64,000 nucleotides of DNA from Bugula neritina. Its lineage: Eukaryota; Bryozoa; Gymnolaemata; Cheilostomatida; Bugulidae. This document shows positions 50,942 to 63,004 of the stretch, piece after piece (position 1 is the stretch's first letter; each line of letters begins with the position of its first letter). The stretch lies in contig OZ037769.1 of the NCBI GenBank assembly GCA_964035545.1, positions 728,501-792,500 of the forward strand, written 5' to 3'. The notes below the pieces were generated by a model. That model made no database searches. It was not told where the DNA came from and was given only the letters and a program-made list of their open reading frames with translations. The position numbers and the translations under genes were made by a program.

Positions 50942-53900
50942 TTATGTGTATTGTTTGATGACATAGGGCCATGAGACGACAACCCCTTGCCCAGGACTCA
51001 ATTTGATCTCCGACAGATCTACCTCCTGGTCCAGAGAGTACTCTGTGACGTCTCCAGTAAGAGCTACAACAGTGGCCTGCGTCGAGCCATCAACCACCTT
51101 GGTAGTCATGTCAACTGTTTCCGCGATGTCACCAACATTGATTGACACCAAGTAGCTGCAGTGTCAGAATTGAAAGATTAGCACATGTATGAGTTGCTTA
51201 TGAGTCATTGGCAGGTGAGTGGCAGGTGAGTGGCAGGTGAGTGGCAAGTTTGGCAGGTGAGTGGCAGGTATCAATAATCAGACAAAATCTTGAAACACTA
51301 GGTATTATTTTTTTAAATTGAAACAAATAGATAGGAGCATTAATAGAAAAAAATTAGGAACAGGTTGAAAGATAATTTTACTAATTTTCCAAACAAAAGT
51401 AAAATCAATAATTAAAACAGAGCTTGCAACAGCAGGCGAAAAAGTTCAAAACTCACGTATTCATGCCGTCGAAGTATCTACGGAATGAGTAGATATTTTC
51501 TGTAACAATATGTTCAGCGAACTCTCCATACACAAAAGTGTCTTCTAGCCTAAGTTCTGTGAGGTTCCTGAAGACGGTGAGATGTGACGAGAGATCTACC
51601 GTCTCATTCTATGATGAAAAAGGATAGAGATTATGTGGTTGTCTAAACTTGAAGTCAGCATTTACTACTTGTATGTTACAAGTAGTAGACATTTACCTGC
51701 TCGTTATAAGTAGTCAAAACTTACCTGTATGTTACAAGTATTAGACACTTACTTGTACGTTATCAGTGGTAGACACTTACCTGTACGTTACAAGTGGTAG
51801 AAACTTACCTGTATGTTACAAGTAGTAGAAACTTACCTGTATGTTACAAGTAGTAGACACTTACCTGTACGTTATAAGTTGCAGCCGAAGGATTCACCAA
51901 GATATTACTGCAGTTAGTAGAAAATCCAGAACACTTTTGGTAATCAGGGTTCCACTGCATCACCGATCTGCTCAACCCCCGATTCTACAATACAGAAATA
52001 GTTGCATCCACCCCTTCTGCATACTTCTCACTATGAAAACTATGAACATGAAAATAAAACATCTTCAATCTTTTGTTTATGTATTTAAAATCTAATTTCT
52101 ATAAAAACAAGAAATAAATACAATTAGCTGTAAAAGAATGGAAACAGTTTAAAAACACTTTTTAAGGTTTTACTAGATATATTTTATAAACAAGGGAGGC
52201 AATTACCAGGTATGTTGAGGAGGAGGCACTGATCATTCCGATCTCGTCTCCATAGTAACTGGTTGATACTCCCGGCAGCAACAACAGCAGCATGTGAAGT
52301 ATGTCGAGTTTGTCTAGTCCAACTCTTGAGGCAACCCGGTGGCCATTTTGTTCTCCAAGCTGATCGGAAATAAATAATCGCCAGATATGAATCTACACTT
52401 ACCAATCAACAATTTATACTTCATTGAAAAAAGGAAATAAATCTCAAGTACTACATATTTAAAAAGTTATTTTCAAACGATAACACAACTCATCCATCTA
52501 TTGTACATATTGATGATGTTCTTTGTTATTATTGAGCAACTGGGCTATTATATTCAATATGATGTTATGTTAATGTATAGTAGTGCAATGTATAACTAGT
52601 CTATATAATAGTTGTACTCTCCTGCATTAAAAGTGCACACAACTCCACATTTCATGTACTGAATAGCATGCAATGTGTGAAAAACTCTAAGTTATATGAG
52701 CTACAAAGTTATTCATACCATCCATTGTATTGTAGAATGTTCCGGTAAATTATCAAGTGATTCACTGATCAGGTCACTAATAGCTACTCCATTTGTAACA
52801 TTTGTCACTTGCACTAGCTGATGGTTGAGTGGGAGGTGTGCTCCGCCGTTCCGTGTTTTACCGTAATAATCTTTTAGGTCACTCGGGCTACCCACTGTGT
52901 CTGTTATCATTATCCTGCGATACGAAATTTAAAATACAGTTAACCAATCAAAAGCTGTGAAACAATAAACAAACCAATCAATAGTTTAGTCACAACAACT
53001 CGACTTTTAGATGTTTTATAGCAGTTCTAATAAAAATGAAACTACTGAAACATGAAAATAACCTATCAGGAGTGTTGTAACATAAACCTAACCTATCAGG
53101 AGTGCCGTAACTGTCGAGTACTCCTCGCCACCTGTTCAACATGTCCAGAACTTCTGGCTGGTTTCTTGTCATGTTGTGATGCAGTGAGTCATAATCTTTC
53201 TGCAGTTACATAATACACTATATTATGCAATACAACCATCTCTTGAGTGTACAGAGGAGGATATAAGGGGTACAAAGGTGGATATCGGAAGGGGTACAGA
53301 GGTGGATACAGGAAGGGGTACTCACCACTGCGGAGGGGTTGGTGGACACCTCATCTCGCAGGTAAAGGTCTTCAAACAACCGATCAGCTGAGTCCACTTT
53401 CACACCATCCACTCCTTTGTCTAGCCAATACTTCAGAATATTCTGGAAATATCAGACCCAAATATGCAGAAAATTCTTAGAGGATAAATTATGATACACC
53501 ATATCAGGACGAATATGACTTTCAGGAGATATACGAGACGTTACTACTGCTATTACATATAATTTACTGCCAAAAAATAAGGAAAAGAACAGGAGGAGAT
53601 AAACTCACGTCTAGTTCTACTCTCACATCCTCGTTCCTCAGGTTGAGGTCAGGCATAGAGGATAGGTACTGGTGGAAGTAACACTGTCCTCTGATTGGAT
53701 GATACGTCCACGCAGGATCTCCCGAGATAGACAACTGTGACATGTGCAAAGTTATATTGATCTATATTATATTACAGAATATACTTTGTATTATATTACA
53801 GAATATACTTTATATTATATTACAGAATATACTTTGTATTATATTACAGAATATACTTTATATTATATTACAGAATATACTTTATATTATATTACAGAAT

Positions 53901-56314
53901 GTATGTTACATTATGTTACAGAATATACGTTATATTATATACTTTATATGTTATATAACAAAGTACACTTTATATCATATACTAGGGAGTAATCTCCCCT
54001 TAGACTGTTGACACATACCCAGTTGTTAGGAAGAGAAGGGTTAGCTTGAGTTCCACAATCTCTCCAGATATAATAGTTCTCATACAAGGGATCTCTGGCT
54101 ACGCTCCTCTCAAACCAGGTATGTTTGTCACTCGAGTGGTTCGGAATAAAGTCAATAACCAGTTTGAGACCTGCAAGGACGAACAGACAGATATAATGGA
54201 CGAACAGACAGACACCAACGAAATAAATACACTACATAATAAAAATATAGTATAATATTAATATAAAACAATATAATATAACAAACTACTTGACAAATGT
54301 AATACAAAACAATAAATTATAATAAATACAATATAAACATAGAAAAATATAATACACTACATAAAAATATAATATTAAGATAATAGAATACACTACATAA
54401 TAAACATATTATAATATAAAGATAATACAACACACTACATAAAAATATAACATATGATATATAATATATATATAACATATGATATAAAGAGAATACACTA
54501 CATAATATATAACATATGATATACAGAGAATACACTACATAATAAACACACAAGATATGTGAATATTCACCCTCAGCATGTATCTTCTCTAGCAGACTAT
54601 CAAAGTCCTCCAGACTGCCGTACCTTCCGTCCACATCTCTGTAGTCACTCACGTCATACCCATAATCCTCTACTGGACTCTTGTAAAACGCTCCTAACCA
54701 TATAGTCTCTACATGTAGCCCCTTGATGTAGTCCAACTTGCTCTTTATACCTGCACACAACATAGAACTAGCTCTCAGACTACACTGTGAAAAAAACAAA
54801 ACTGAGAGACACTGTGATACAAACTTTATAAACTGAATTATAGTATATGAGTAGTAACCCTTTTCTTGTAAACAAGGCAATGTGCTGATTCTTAATAAGC
54901 GGATATTAAGGTTTATAGAATATAAATTGTTATAAAAAATTTATTTCAGATTTAGTAGGTCATGTGACAAACTGAGCAGTAAACAGGTCATGTGACTGAC
55001 TGAGCAATAAGCTGGTCATGTGACTGAGCAGTAAGCAGGTCATGTGACTGAGCAGTAAGCAGGTCATGTGACTGAGCAGTAAGCAGGTCATGTGACTGAG
55101 CAGTAAGCAGGTCATGTGACTGAGCAGTAAGCAGGTCATGTGACTAAGCAGTAAGCAGGTCATGTGACTGACTCATACCAACCATTGAGGTCACCACTAC
55201 TATCCCCATCAGAGTCCAGGTAAGTTGCAGGGTAAATGTGATAGAAAGACGTCTTTTGCCACCATTGCATTGATGGTCGAAGTTTGCATCTACATTTGTA
55301 AAAGATGTTAGTAGAAAACATGCTGTGGCTGAAAAATCACACCATCTTATCATGTTGACATTTGTGTGACCTATACTTTGAACTGAGATAAATTTCAAAT
55401 ACTTTAACTAAAAGGATCAATTTACATTTCACTCACACACTTACTCGCACGCACACACTCACTCACTCACTCACTCACTTACTCTCCCAGTCTCTCTCTC
55501 ACTCACCCACTCACTCACTCACTTACCAACCAATAATATACAACAACTAAGCCCAAATCAATGAGCCATACCAATCACATCAGAACTAACCGAGGATGTG
55601 TCACAGTGATGTATATAACAGAACCTAGAAGGGCCACCCACGACCCCCAAAACACCAGCAGCAGTATCTTTCTGGCTCTCTTCCACCCTGGAGTGCCAGA
55701 GTGGTGGAGAACCATATCTTTGCCCATTCCAGCATATGGTGGCTACAATATACTTTAGATATACTACGTAATAGCTACTAATTACTAGTTAGTAGCTACT
55801 AGTTACTAAAGAGACCTCAATACAGAATACTTTAGATATAACAGTTACTAGTTACTAGCTACTAGAGAGAGAGATATAAATAGTGACTTGTGTCACAGCT
55901 CCAACACACAGACAGACAACAAGTATAACTCAACCTGATGACTCAACAGTAGGAATTGTCTACTCCCACATATCTCACTGTGTTCATTTTAGTTATTACT
56001 TGAATATTAAATGCTTGAAGATTTGTTTAAAATATCGATATTAAAAATACAACTACACTTGAAATTATGACAATAGAATTTGAGTAGGACAGTAGGGAGC
56101 ATTAGACAGCGAAAGATGCAGTTATCCATCTTGATCAAGTTCATTGTTTTGTCTATAACCTAAGATTACAATAGAAACTTACTGGCATCTCTTTGGAGGT
56201 GAAATCACGAGCCTCAGATACCTTTCCCTTTACATTAGTAGACAGTCCCGTTACGTCATCAGCAGACGTAGTTTGAGACTCAGTATCCTTCATATTTTCT
56301 TCGTTGTGCGACAT
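50942..56314 (-). CDS. SLC3A1: SLC3A1 (rBAT)-like heavy chain of heteromeric amino-acid transporter
   Basis: Thirteen exons join in phase (635 aa): 56314-56183, 55742-55591, 55289-55183, 54750-54571, 54170-54019, 53734-53609, 53442-53326, 53199-53093, 52914-52719, 52359-52207, 51984-51865, 51608-51457 and 51155-50942. A cytosolic tail leads to PPYAGMGKDM, one membrane helix (about 70-91), then HPRC with Cys96 just outside the membrane, the position that links to the light chain in rBAT. A GH13 alpha-amylase-like domain follows: WWQKTSFYHIYPATY, DYGYDVSDYRDV, LVIDFIPNHSS, GVDGVKVDSADR (Asp300) and PGVSTSYYGDEIGM. The paired cysteines in IWRDC and GQCYFHQ are kept. The usual GH13 acid (Glu) and the NHD motif are replaced (IMITD, NGHRVAS), consistent with a non-enzymatic chaperone subunit. 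Similarity is closer to SLC3A1 than SLC3A2; an invertebrate ancestor of both cannot be excluded. Confidence 0.9.
51209..51270. repeat. 11-bp minisatellite in intron 12 of the SLC3A1-like gene
   Basis: Five to six copies of gtgagtggcag lie about 55 bases upstream (coding sense) of the exon 13 acceptor. The donor-like cores (CAG|GTGAGT) are on the strand opposite to the gene. Confidence 0.85.
51661..51884. repeat. 28-bp minisatellite, about eight copies, carrying the exon 11 donor
   Basis: The unit is acttacctgtatgttacaag plus tagtagac. On the coding strand each copy reads ACTTGTAACATACAG followed by GTAAGTGT, matching the last 15 bases of exon 11 and its donor (51865/51864). The terminal copy is the real junction. 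Confidence 0.9.
53033..53107. repeat. 30-bp duplication of the exon 8 donor junction
   Basis: The segment ending CACTCCTGATAG|GTTA occurs at the real exon 8 end and again 30 bases into the intron. Confidence 0.85.
53249..53321. repeat. 24-bp minisatellite next to the exon 7 donor
   Basis: About three copies of a unit like ggtacagaggtggatacagg begin at intron base 5 after exon 7. Confidence 0.85.
53765..53960. repeat. 24-bp AT-rich minisatellite in intron 5
   Basis: About eight copies of a unit like attatattacagaatatact, beginning about 30 bases upstream of the exon 6 acceptor. Confidence 0.9.
54957..55175. repeat. 24-bp minisatellite in intron 3
   Basis: About nine copies of a unit containing gtgactgagcagtaagcagg, beginning about 10 bases after the exon 3 donor. 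Confidence 0.95.
55437..55525. repeat. (CACT)n-like microsatellite in intron 2
   Basis: Interrupted actc/cact tetranucleotide runs. Confidence 0.9.
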
Positions 56315-56994
56315 GTTTTCAGAAGTACAGACTGTAGAGTAAACTATTTGTATTTATATGAGGGGTAAGTAACACACTTACTCATGTAATCACCGTAACC
56401 CATGTTAATAGTTGTATAATGTAGTAGAATAAAATATGGCAATACAAGTATTAGTATAAATAATATAGTTTATCGTATGATGCAGTATAACTATAATATA
56501 ATAATATATAATGGTATAGTAATTATTAGTACAACTACATAACACAACATATATACAATAGTTGTATTATAACATAATATAATACTACACAGTACAATAT
56601 AACACTATAATGTAAGATGAACCAACAGAATATTTAGTACTGAACACTAACCTGCCTGTAGAGAAGCTGTGTAAAGACTGAATACACTGGAACCTCAAGT
56701 AGTAATGGATAGTTAACCTTCCAACAATGCACTCTAAACTCACACCCTATACTTATCACCACCAAGTGCCCTGACTTCTACAGAATGACGTCTGACAAAC
56801 GCTATCATTACCAGTTAGAGGTCTTTAATTTGTTATCACAAAGAGACTATGAATGGTAAAACAACACTAGAATATGTTATTATATGGCAGTGTTAGCCCC
56901 AGAGTCTAACGTACTTATATATACACGGTGGGGAGGTAACGAGGCCCGTAATAAAGGCTGGGAACATGGGCTATGTAAATTTAGATAAGGCTCA

Positions 56995-57036
56995 TCAAAA
57001 GTAGATTATCAAAGGGGCTGAGAAGTGATAAAACGA
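56995..57036 (-). CDS. Possible last exon of DNPEP (weak)
   Basis: After an acceptor (ggtaactacttcag) a phase-0 frame gives a short tail starting SFYHFSAPL and a TGA. Known DNPEP proteins end with a short exon containing Phe-Phe-x-x-Phe after Leu-(Tyr/Phe)-Lys. The match is slight and a candidate AATAAA at 57054-57059 lies upstream of it, which argues against it. Another weak candidate is an exon at about 57660-57712. Confidence 0.2.
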   Translation of the reverse strand, partial: SFYHFSAPLIIYF

Positions 57037-58029
57037 CTGAAGTAGTTACCATGTTTATTAGATAGATATAAAATGGTGCAGCAGTCTTAAAATCATAGTA
57101 AATCTCTATTCTCATAGGAGAAGAAGTGCTAGGGCATTGAGTTAGGTTATGAAGTGCAACTTTATTACTGACAGTATAGAGTATATAATATAAATATAAT
57201 ATCCTGGCAGAGTAATCATGGAACCTGAATGAGTGTAATACTGCATAGCAGAGTATAGAAGAGTTAACTTAAGAAGGGGGGGGGGTCCGCCTACCCCCAA
57301 CTCAATGGCACAGTGAGATCTTGGCTATGTCTATTCTTTGCACCCTGGAGAACAATAGAACACAGGCTACACAAAGAAAATTCTGGAAACTGTTTTCTCA
57401 GATAATAATTAGCTTGTTATTCTAAACATTGAGAATTTCACTGAATATAATAAGATAGTGTGTATATTGCTAACTAACCATAGTTGTACAAATAGGGGAG
57501 TATAGTTTACCTGTTTCACAGCCAGGTGTGCACCAGGCGTGCACTAATCAACCCTGACTGTGTCCCTCACAGAAGCAAAGTTGGTATAGAAACTCTACAA
57601 TGTATATTATATAACATCATTACATAATACACAATGAACATTATATTATAATATTAAGGTGTGTTTATACTTATTCTGAAAAAGTGCATAGTTTCAGTTA
57701 TTTTAACCCAGCCAGTCTGGGCACATTACAGGGCTTTACTGGAACTCATTGAAATCATATTCATGTGGAAAATCACATTAAAATGACGGATTTTAATTAC
57801 AGTTTGATTGAATCAACCTTTTGACTGTGCTGGCAATTAAGTGCTAGTTGAAGCTAACTGAAAGAGTAAGTCTATATAAGGGATAATGAGAACATAATTG
57901 ACAACTTTCACTTGAGTCTTTGAAGCTTTATACAAGTGAATCATTTAACCCACAAGTAAGTCAGATACTGACATAGACTGTAGAGAAAGTGGTGGGGTGG
58001 GAGGGGAGTTATATACAGCCAGTGTCTAC

Positions 58030-61000
58030 CTTGTACAGCTGTATGGCGTGGTGCACACTCGTAGTAGAACATTGCTCTCTGATGGAATGCATGGATAGTT
58101 GGGCGCCACCGATGTCTATAGTCGGTATGGCCAACTTCGCAGACATCATTGGGCCGATAGTGCTGCCACACGGGCTGTCGTTCTTCACGACAAAATCCTG
58201 TCACAGTATTACATAGTCACAGTATTACATAGTCACAGTATTACATAGTCACAGTATTACACAGTATTACATAGTCACAGTATTACATAGTCACAGTATT
58301 ACATAGTCACAGTAATACATAGTCACAGTATTACACAGTATTACATAGTCACAGTATTACATAGTCACAGTATTACATAGTCACAGTACTACATAGTCAC
58401 AGTATTACATAGTCACAGTATTACATAGTCACAGTATTATATAGTCACAGTATTACATAGTCACAGTATTACATAGTCACAGTATTACATAGTCACAGTA
58501 TTACACAGTATTACATAGTCACAGTATTACATAGTCACAGTATTACATAGTCACAGTAATACATAGTCACAGTATTACACAGTATTACATAGTCACAGTA
58601 TTACATAGTCACAGTATTACATAGTCACAGTACTACATAGTCACAGTATTACACAGTATTACATAGTCACAGTATTACATAGTCACAGTATTACATAGTC
58701 ACAGTAATACATAGTCACAGTATTACATAGTCACAGTATTACATAGTCACAGTATTACATAGTCACAGTATTACATAGTCACAGTATTACACGGTATTAC
58801 ATAGTCACAGTATTATATAGTCACAGTATTATATAGTCACAGTATTACACAGTATTACATAGTCACAGTACTACATAGTCACAGTATTACATAGTCACAG
58901 TATTACATAGTCACAGTACCACATAGTCACAGTACTACATAGTTACAGTACCACATAGTCACAGTATTACATAGTCACAGTATTACATAGTCACAGTATT
59001 ACATAGTCACAGTATACCTGCAGAGGCACGTCTGCTCTACCCGCGATCTCCCGCAGGACGGAGGCCGTCCAGGAGTTAGTCGTGTACCGCTGGTTGGTGT
59101 TGAACTTGAGAACTATCCCCTTGTGCATCTCCACGCTGTGGTTCTCCTCGTGTTTCGTCTTGTAGTTGGGGTTGACGGCGTGTGCCTGATCGGCGCTGAT
59201 CTGCAGAAAACAGGTGCATTGTGGGTATCATTAAACTACAGCAGTGATGTCTAACAGTAAACAGCAATGATGTCTTCACTGACAGGAAACAGCAACGATG
59301 TCTCCACTCACCATGTAGGAGTTGGCCATTGACCTCTGGAAGGAAGTCTCATCCTCTCCACCGGCGCAGAGACGCTGCAAGACAAACCTCTGGAAGTTGG
59401 AGTTAGCTCCCTGCGCGCTCGTTGAGCCAACCTCTTCGTGGTCAAAGAATCCTGCCACTCGAATACAGGGATCTGAGGCTAAGTCTTTGTCAGTGAAGCT
59501 GATCATAGCCTGTGAGTTAACAACAGCTTTCTATACTCCCGTATTAACATAGTATACCATATACTATTATAACACAATATAGTATAATAAGAATATAATA
59601 TTATAATAACATAATGTAATATTATATTATAGTAAATAGACATAATAATGAATCATATCAAGTTGAATAGTTGAAATATTTAACACTCAGTTTCCTGAAC
59701 CCACGAGTAATGAGACGAACCTGCAAAGCCGTGTAGACGTTGAACAGATTATCCAGTCTCGGGGCAAATACAAACTCATCCAAAGCACCTCCAAGATTCT
59801 GAAAAAGGAAAAAATAAAACTCCAACAATAGAGTTTCAGTGGCAAATAGTTTGTATAAAATCAATGCATTGGTTAGGAGACATTTGCTAAAGCAGACGTA
59901 TATCAAGTGACTAGTAAGCAGACGTATATCAAGTGATTAGTAAGCAGACGTATATCAAGTGATTAGTAAGCAGACGTATATCAAGTGATCAGTAAGCAGA
60001 CGTATATCAAGTGACTAGTAAGCAGACGTATATCAAGTGATTAGTAAGCAGACGTATATCAAGTGACTAGTAAGCAGACGTATATCAAGTGACTAGTAAG
60101 CAGACGTATATCAAGTGACTAGTAAGCAGACGTATATCAAGTGATTAGTAAGCAGACGTATATCAAGTGACTAGTAAGCAGACGTATATCAAGTGACTAG
60201 TAAGCAGACGTATATCAAGTGATTAGTAAGCAGACGTATATCAAGTGACTAGTAAGCAGACGTACATCAAGTGACTAGTAAACAGACGTATATCAAGTGA
60301 TCAGTAAGCAGACGTATATCAAGTGATCAGTAAGCAGACGTATATCAAGTGATTAGTAAGCAGACGTATATCAAGTGACTAGTAAGCAGACGTATATCAA
60401 GTGATTAGTAAGCAGACGTATATCAAGTGACTAGAAAGCAGACGTATATCAAGTGACTAGTAAGCAGACGTATATCAAGTGATCAGTAAGCAGACGTATA
60501 TCAAGTGACTAGTAAGCAGACGTATATCAAGTGACTAGTAAGCAGACGTATATCAAGTGACTAGTAAGCAGACGTATATCAAGTGACTAGTAAGCAGACG
60601 TATATCAAGTGACTAGTAAGCAGACGTATATCAAGTGACTAGTAAGCAGACGTATATCAAGTGACTAGTAAGCAGACGTATATCAAGTGATTAGTAAGCA
60701 GACGTATATCAAGTGACTAGTAAGCAGACGTATATCAAGTGACTAGTAAGCAGACGTATATCAAGTGATTAGTAAGCAGACGTATATCAAGTGACTAGTA
60801 AGCAGACGTACATCAAGTGACTAGTAAACAGACGTATATCAAGTGATCAGTAAGCAGACGTATATCAAGTGATCAGTAAGCAGACGTATATCAAGTGATT
60901 AGTAAGCAGACGTATATCAAGTGACTAGTAAGCAGACGTATATCAAGTGATTAGTAAGCAGACGTATATCAAGTGACTAGAAAGCAGACGTATATCAAGT

Positions 61001-63004
61001 GACTAGAAAGCAGACGTATATCAAGTGACTAGTAAGCAGACGTATATTAAGAGACTAGTAAGCAGACGTACTGCTGGCTGGTAGTCAGCGAGACAGAGCT
61101 CAAAGTCAGAGATATCAGCTACGGCCACACCGATCTCTTCAGCTATCAGGTTCAAGAGCAGAGGATGATGTTTATCTGATTGAACTCCGTTACCAACGTC
61201 TTCCTGTTCAACCAGCTGATTCTGGAAGGCAGTGGCTATCACAGGGCAGCTATCAAAAATGAAAACCAAAATAGAAACTGCGGCAGCAACGCTAGAAGTG
61301 GCAGCAGCAGAACCAAACTGTAACATGCGTAAGTATATCATCTGCCAACATACATTTCATTTTCAAAATTGGGAGAAAAGTTCTTGTTAATATCTCTCTG
61401 GAGGTGAATGGCAATGGAAGGGATTCTCATTAAAGGACGGTTGACATGGACAAGACGGTTAATAAGTTGGCCTTTTTCCTACAATAAGAATATAATATAT
61501 ATTAATAATAGAATATATACTAATAATAGAATATATGCTAAGAATAGAATATATACTAAGAATAATAACTATGTATAATATGTAAAGTCACTCATACCTT
61601 GACTATGGCTCTACCAGCCAGTCTCAGATCTCTATCAAACCAGGTGAGCCAGTTACCACCCCCATACAGCTCCACCCCTACCTGTAAATAGCCTACATTC
61701 TCTTTCTTAGACACTGGCTTCACCTACAAGAACATCAGGACATACTAGCTTACCTTTACATACTAAGAATACTAGTTGATATATATAACTATTTGATAGG
61801 CTGAATAAAACCCTAGTTGTATGCACAACAACTCAAAGATACAAGACAAGGTTTGATTGGCTAAATGACTGACTCTGATATAAGACAAGATTTGATTGGC
61901 TAAATGACTGACCCTGATACACGGGCTATCTGTGTGGGCGCCCATCAGACTGAATCCATTTCCTGGTTTATAGGCTCCTCCCACAGCAAAAGAGATGATA
62001 GTGGACATATTTCTTGTCACGAAATACTGCAAATGAACAAAGTAACAGTGAGGTAGCAGTGAAAGTAGAGCATTCTTTAGTGTGGCTACAGAAACAATCG
62101 AGGGGACAACATCAGCTCAACGAGCTAGACTCTGGAAAACTATACTCTCAAATACAACGTCGAGATAGTTGGAGTATTGATATAAATAATAAATGAGTTC
62201 TAATGGCTGAAAGAGCGTGACTGTATCTTTTTAACAAAGAGGAGGGAGCACTCTGAAAGTTAGCTTTTTATTTTGATAATCATGTTTAATAGGTTGAATT
62301 GACATACAAAACGAATGTTAAATCTACATAGCATACAAAACCACAGTTATAATTGTTTAATATTATACATGTCACTATACATTTCACATTACACCACACA
62401 TGTCACATGACACCACACATGTCACATAAAAATTCAAACTTGAAGAAACGGTTCGTGTCTCTGGTAGGAAATTGATCTCTAACCTTACTCATAGGTTTAA
62501 TGTCCCACTTGTCTGTCTCCTTGAGCTCCAGATATCCTGCAGCTAGCAGAGCTTTCTTACACTCGTGTACAGCTAAACAATATGTTTATAATCCCATAAT
62601 GCATTGCAGTTCTTCATTATTGAGAATATTACATAATGGGACACCTAATCTTATATGTACTGCATTATACACCACATAGTACCAGCAGAATATAGTGAAC
62701 TGCTCAACATAGGTGATAAAACCTGAGTTTATGATTGCTTTTTGTTGTTGAAACATTCACTACTCTCCACATACTGAGTAAAAATAATTATGTAATTAGA
62801 ATCAAGTTGATAGCTTGTCACATAGATTCTAACCAACTTACCATGCCACGGTGAGGGGGACTTACTTACCGTGCCATGGTGAGGGGGAATTACTTACCGT
62901 GCCACGGTGAGGGGGACTTACTTACCGTGCCATGGTGAGGGAGACTTGTTGATGAAGTCCACCATTCCCTGAGCAGTGCTGGTAATCAGCTGCCGACTCG
63001 CCAT
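58030..63004 (-). CDS. DNPEP: Aspartyl aminopeptidase (peptidase family M18), last exon unresolved
   Basis: Ten exons join in phase: 63004-62926, 62572-62484, 62026-61913, 61723-61598, 61478-61354, 61249-61072, 59798-59721, 59509-59312, 59200-59018 and 58197-58030, giving 446 residues. Known DNPEPs are about 470, so a short terminal exon is missing. The start [20 protein letters not shown] matches the family N-terminus. All zinc ligands and the catalytic carboxylate are visible: His87 (GAHTDSP), Asp253 (PRLDNL), Glu288-Glu289 (DHEEVGS), Asp333 ([12 protein letters not shown]) and His427 (MHSIREQC). The enzyme removes N-terminal Asp and Glu from peptides in the cytosol as a dodecameric tetrahedron. 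Exon 10 ends with IQLYK at a donor. Introns 6 and 9 are almost entirely satellite DNA. Residues are well conserved, so the gene looks functional. Confidence 0.93.
58198..59016. repeat. 16-bp satellite filling DNPEP intron 9
   Basis: The unit is tcacagtattacatag, about 50 copies, with occasional 10-bp insertions (cagtattaca). It runs from the exon 10 acceptor to a few bases from the exon 9 donor, so the whole intron is repeat. On the coding strand the acceptor TACTGTGACAG is itself a modified unit (TACTGTGACTATG). Confidence 0.95.
59891..61070. repeat. 26-bp satellite filling most of DNPEP intron 6
   Basis: The unit is agcagacgtatatcaagtga plus ctagta or ttagta/tcagta, about 45 copies. It ends at the exon 6 donor (61071). 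A block with the variant cgtacatcaagtgactagta at 60261 recurs at 60807, 546 bp (21 units) apart, with the same order of neighbouring variants. Confidence 0.95.
61838..61918. repeat. 39-bp duplication at the DNPEP exon 3 donor
   Basis: On the coding strand TATCAGG|GTCAGTCATTTAG of the junction is repeated 39 bases later as TATCAGA|GTCAGTCATTTAG, and a third partial copy follows. Confidence 0.85.
62838..62943. repeat. 28-bp repeat carrying the DNPEP exon 1 donor, four copies
   Basis: On the coding strand CCCTCACCATGGCACG|GTAAGTAAGT (exon 1 end plus donor) is followed by three further 28-bp copies with the same CCCTCACC(A/G)TGGCA(C/T)G|GTAAGT core. Confidence 0.95.

Noticed and set aside
53742-54011. 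Two overlapping 80-90 codon frames of repeated NILYIILQ / EYTLYYIT type
   Set aside because: Pure translation of a 24-bp AT-rich minisatellite inside an intron.
54960-55163. Frame of repeated MTCLLLSH units
   Set aside because: Translation of the 24-bp satellite in intron 3 of the SLC3A1-like gene.
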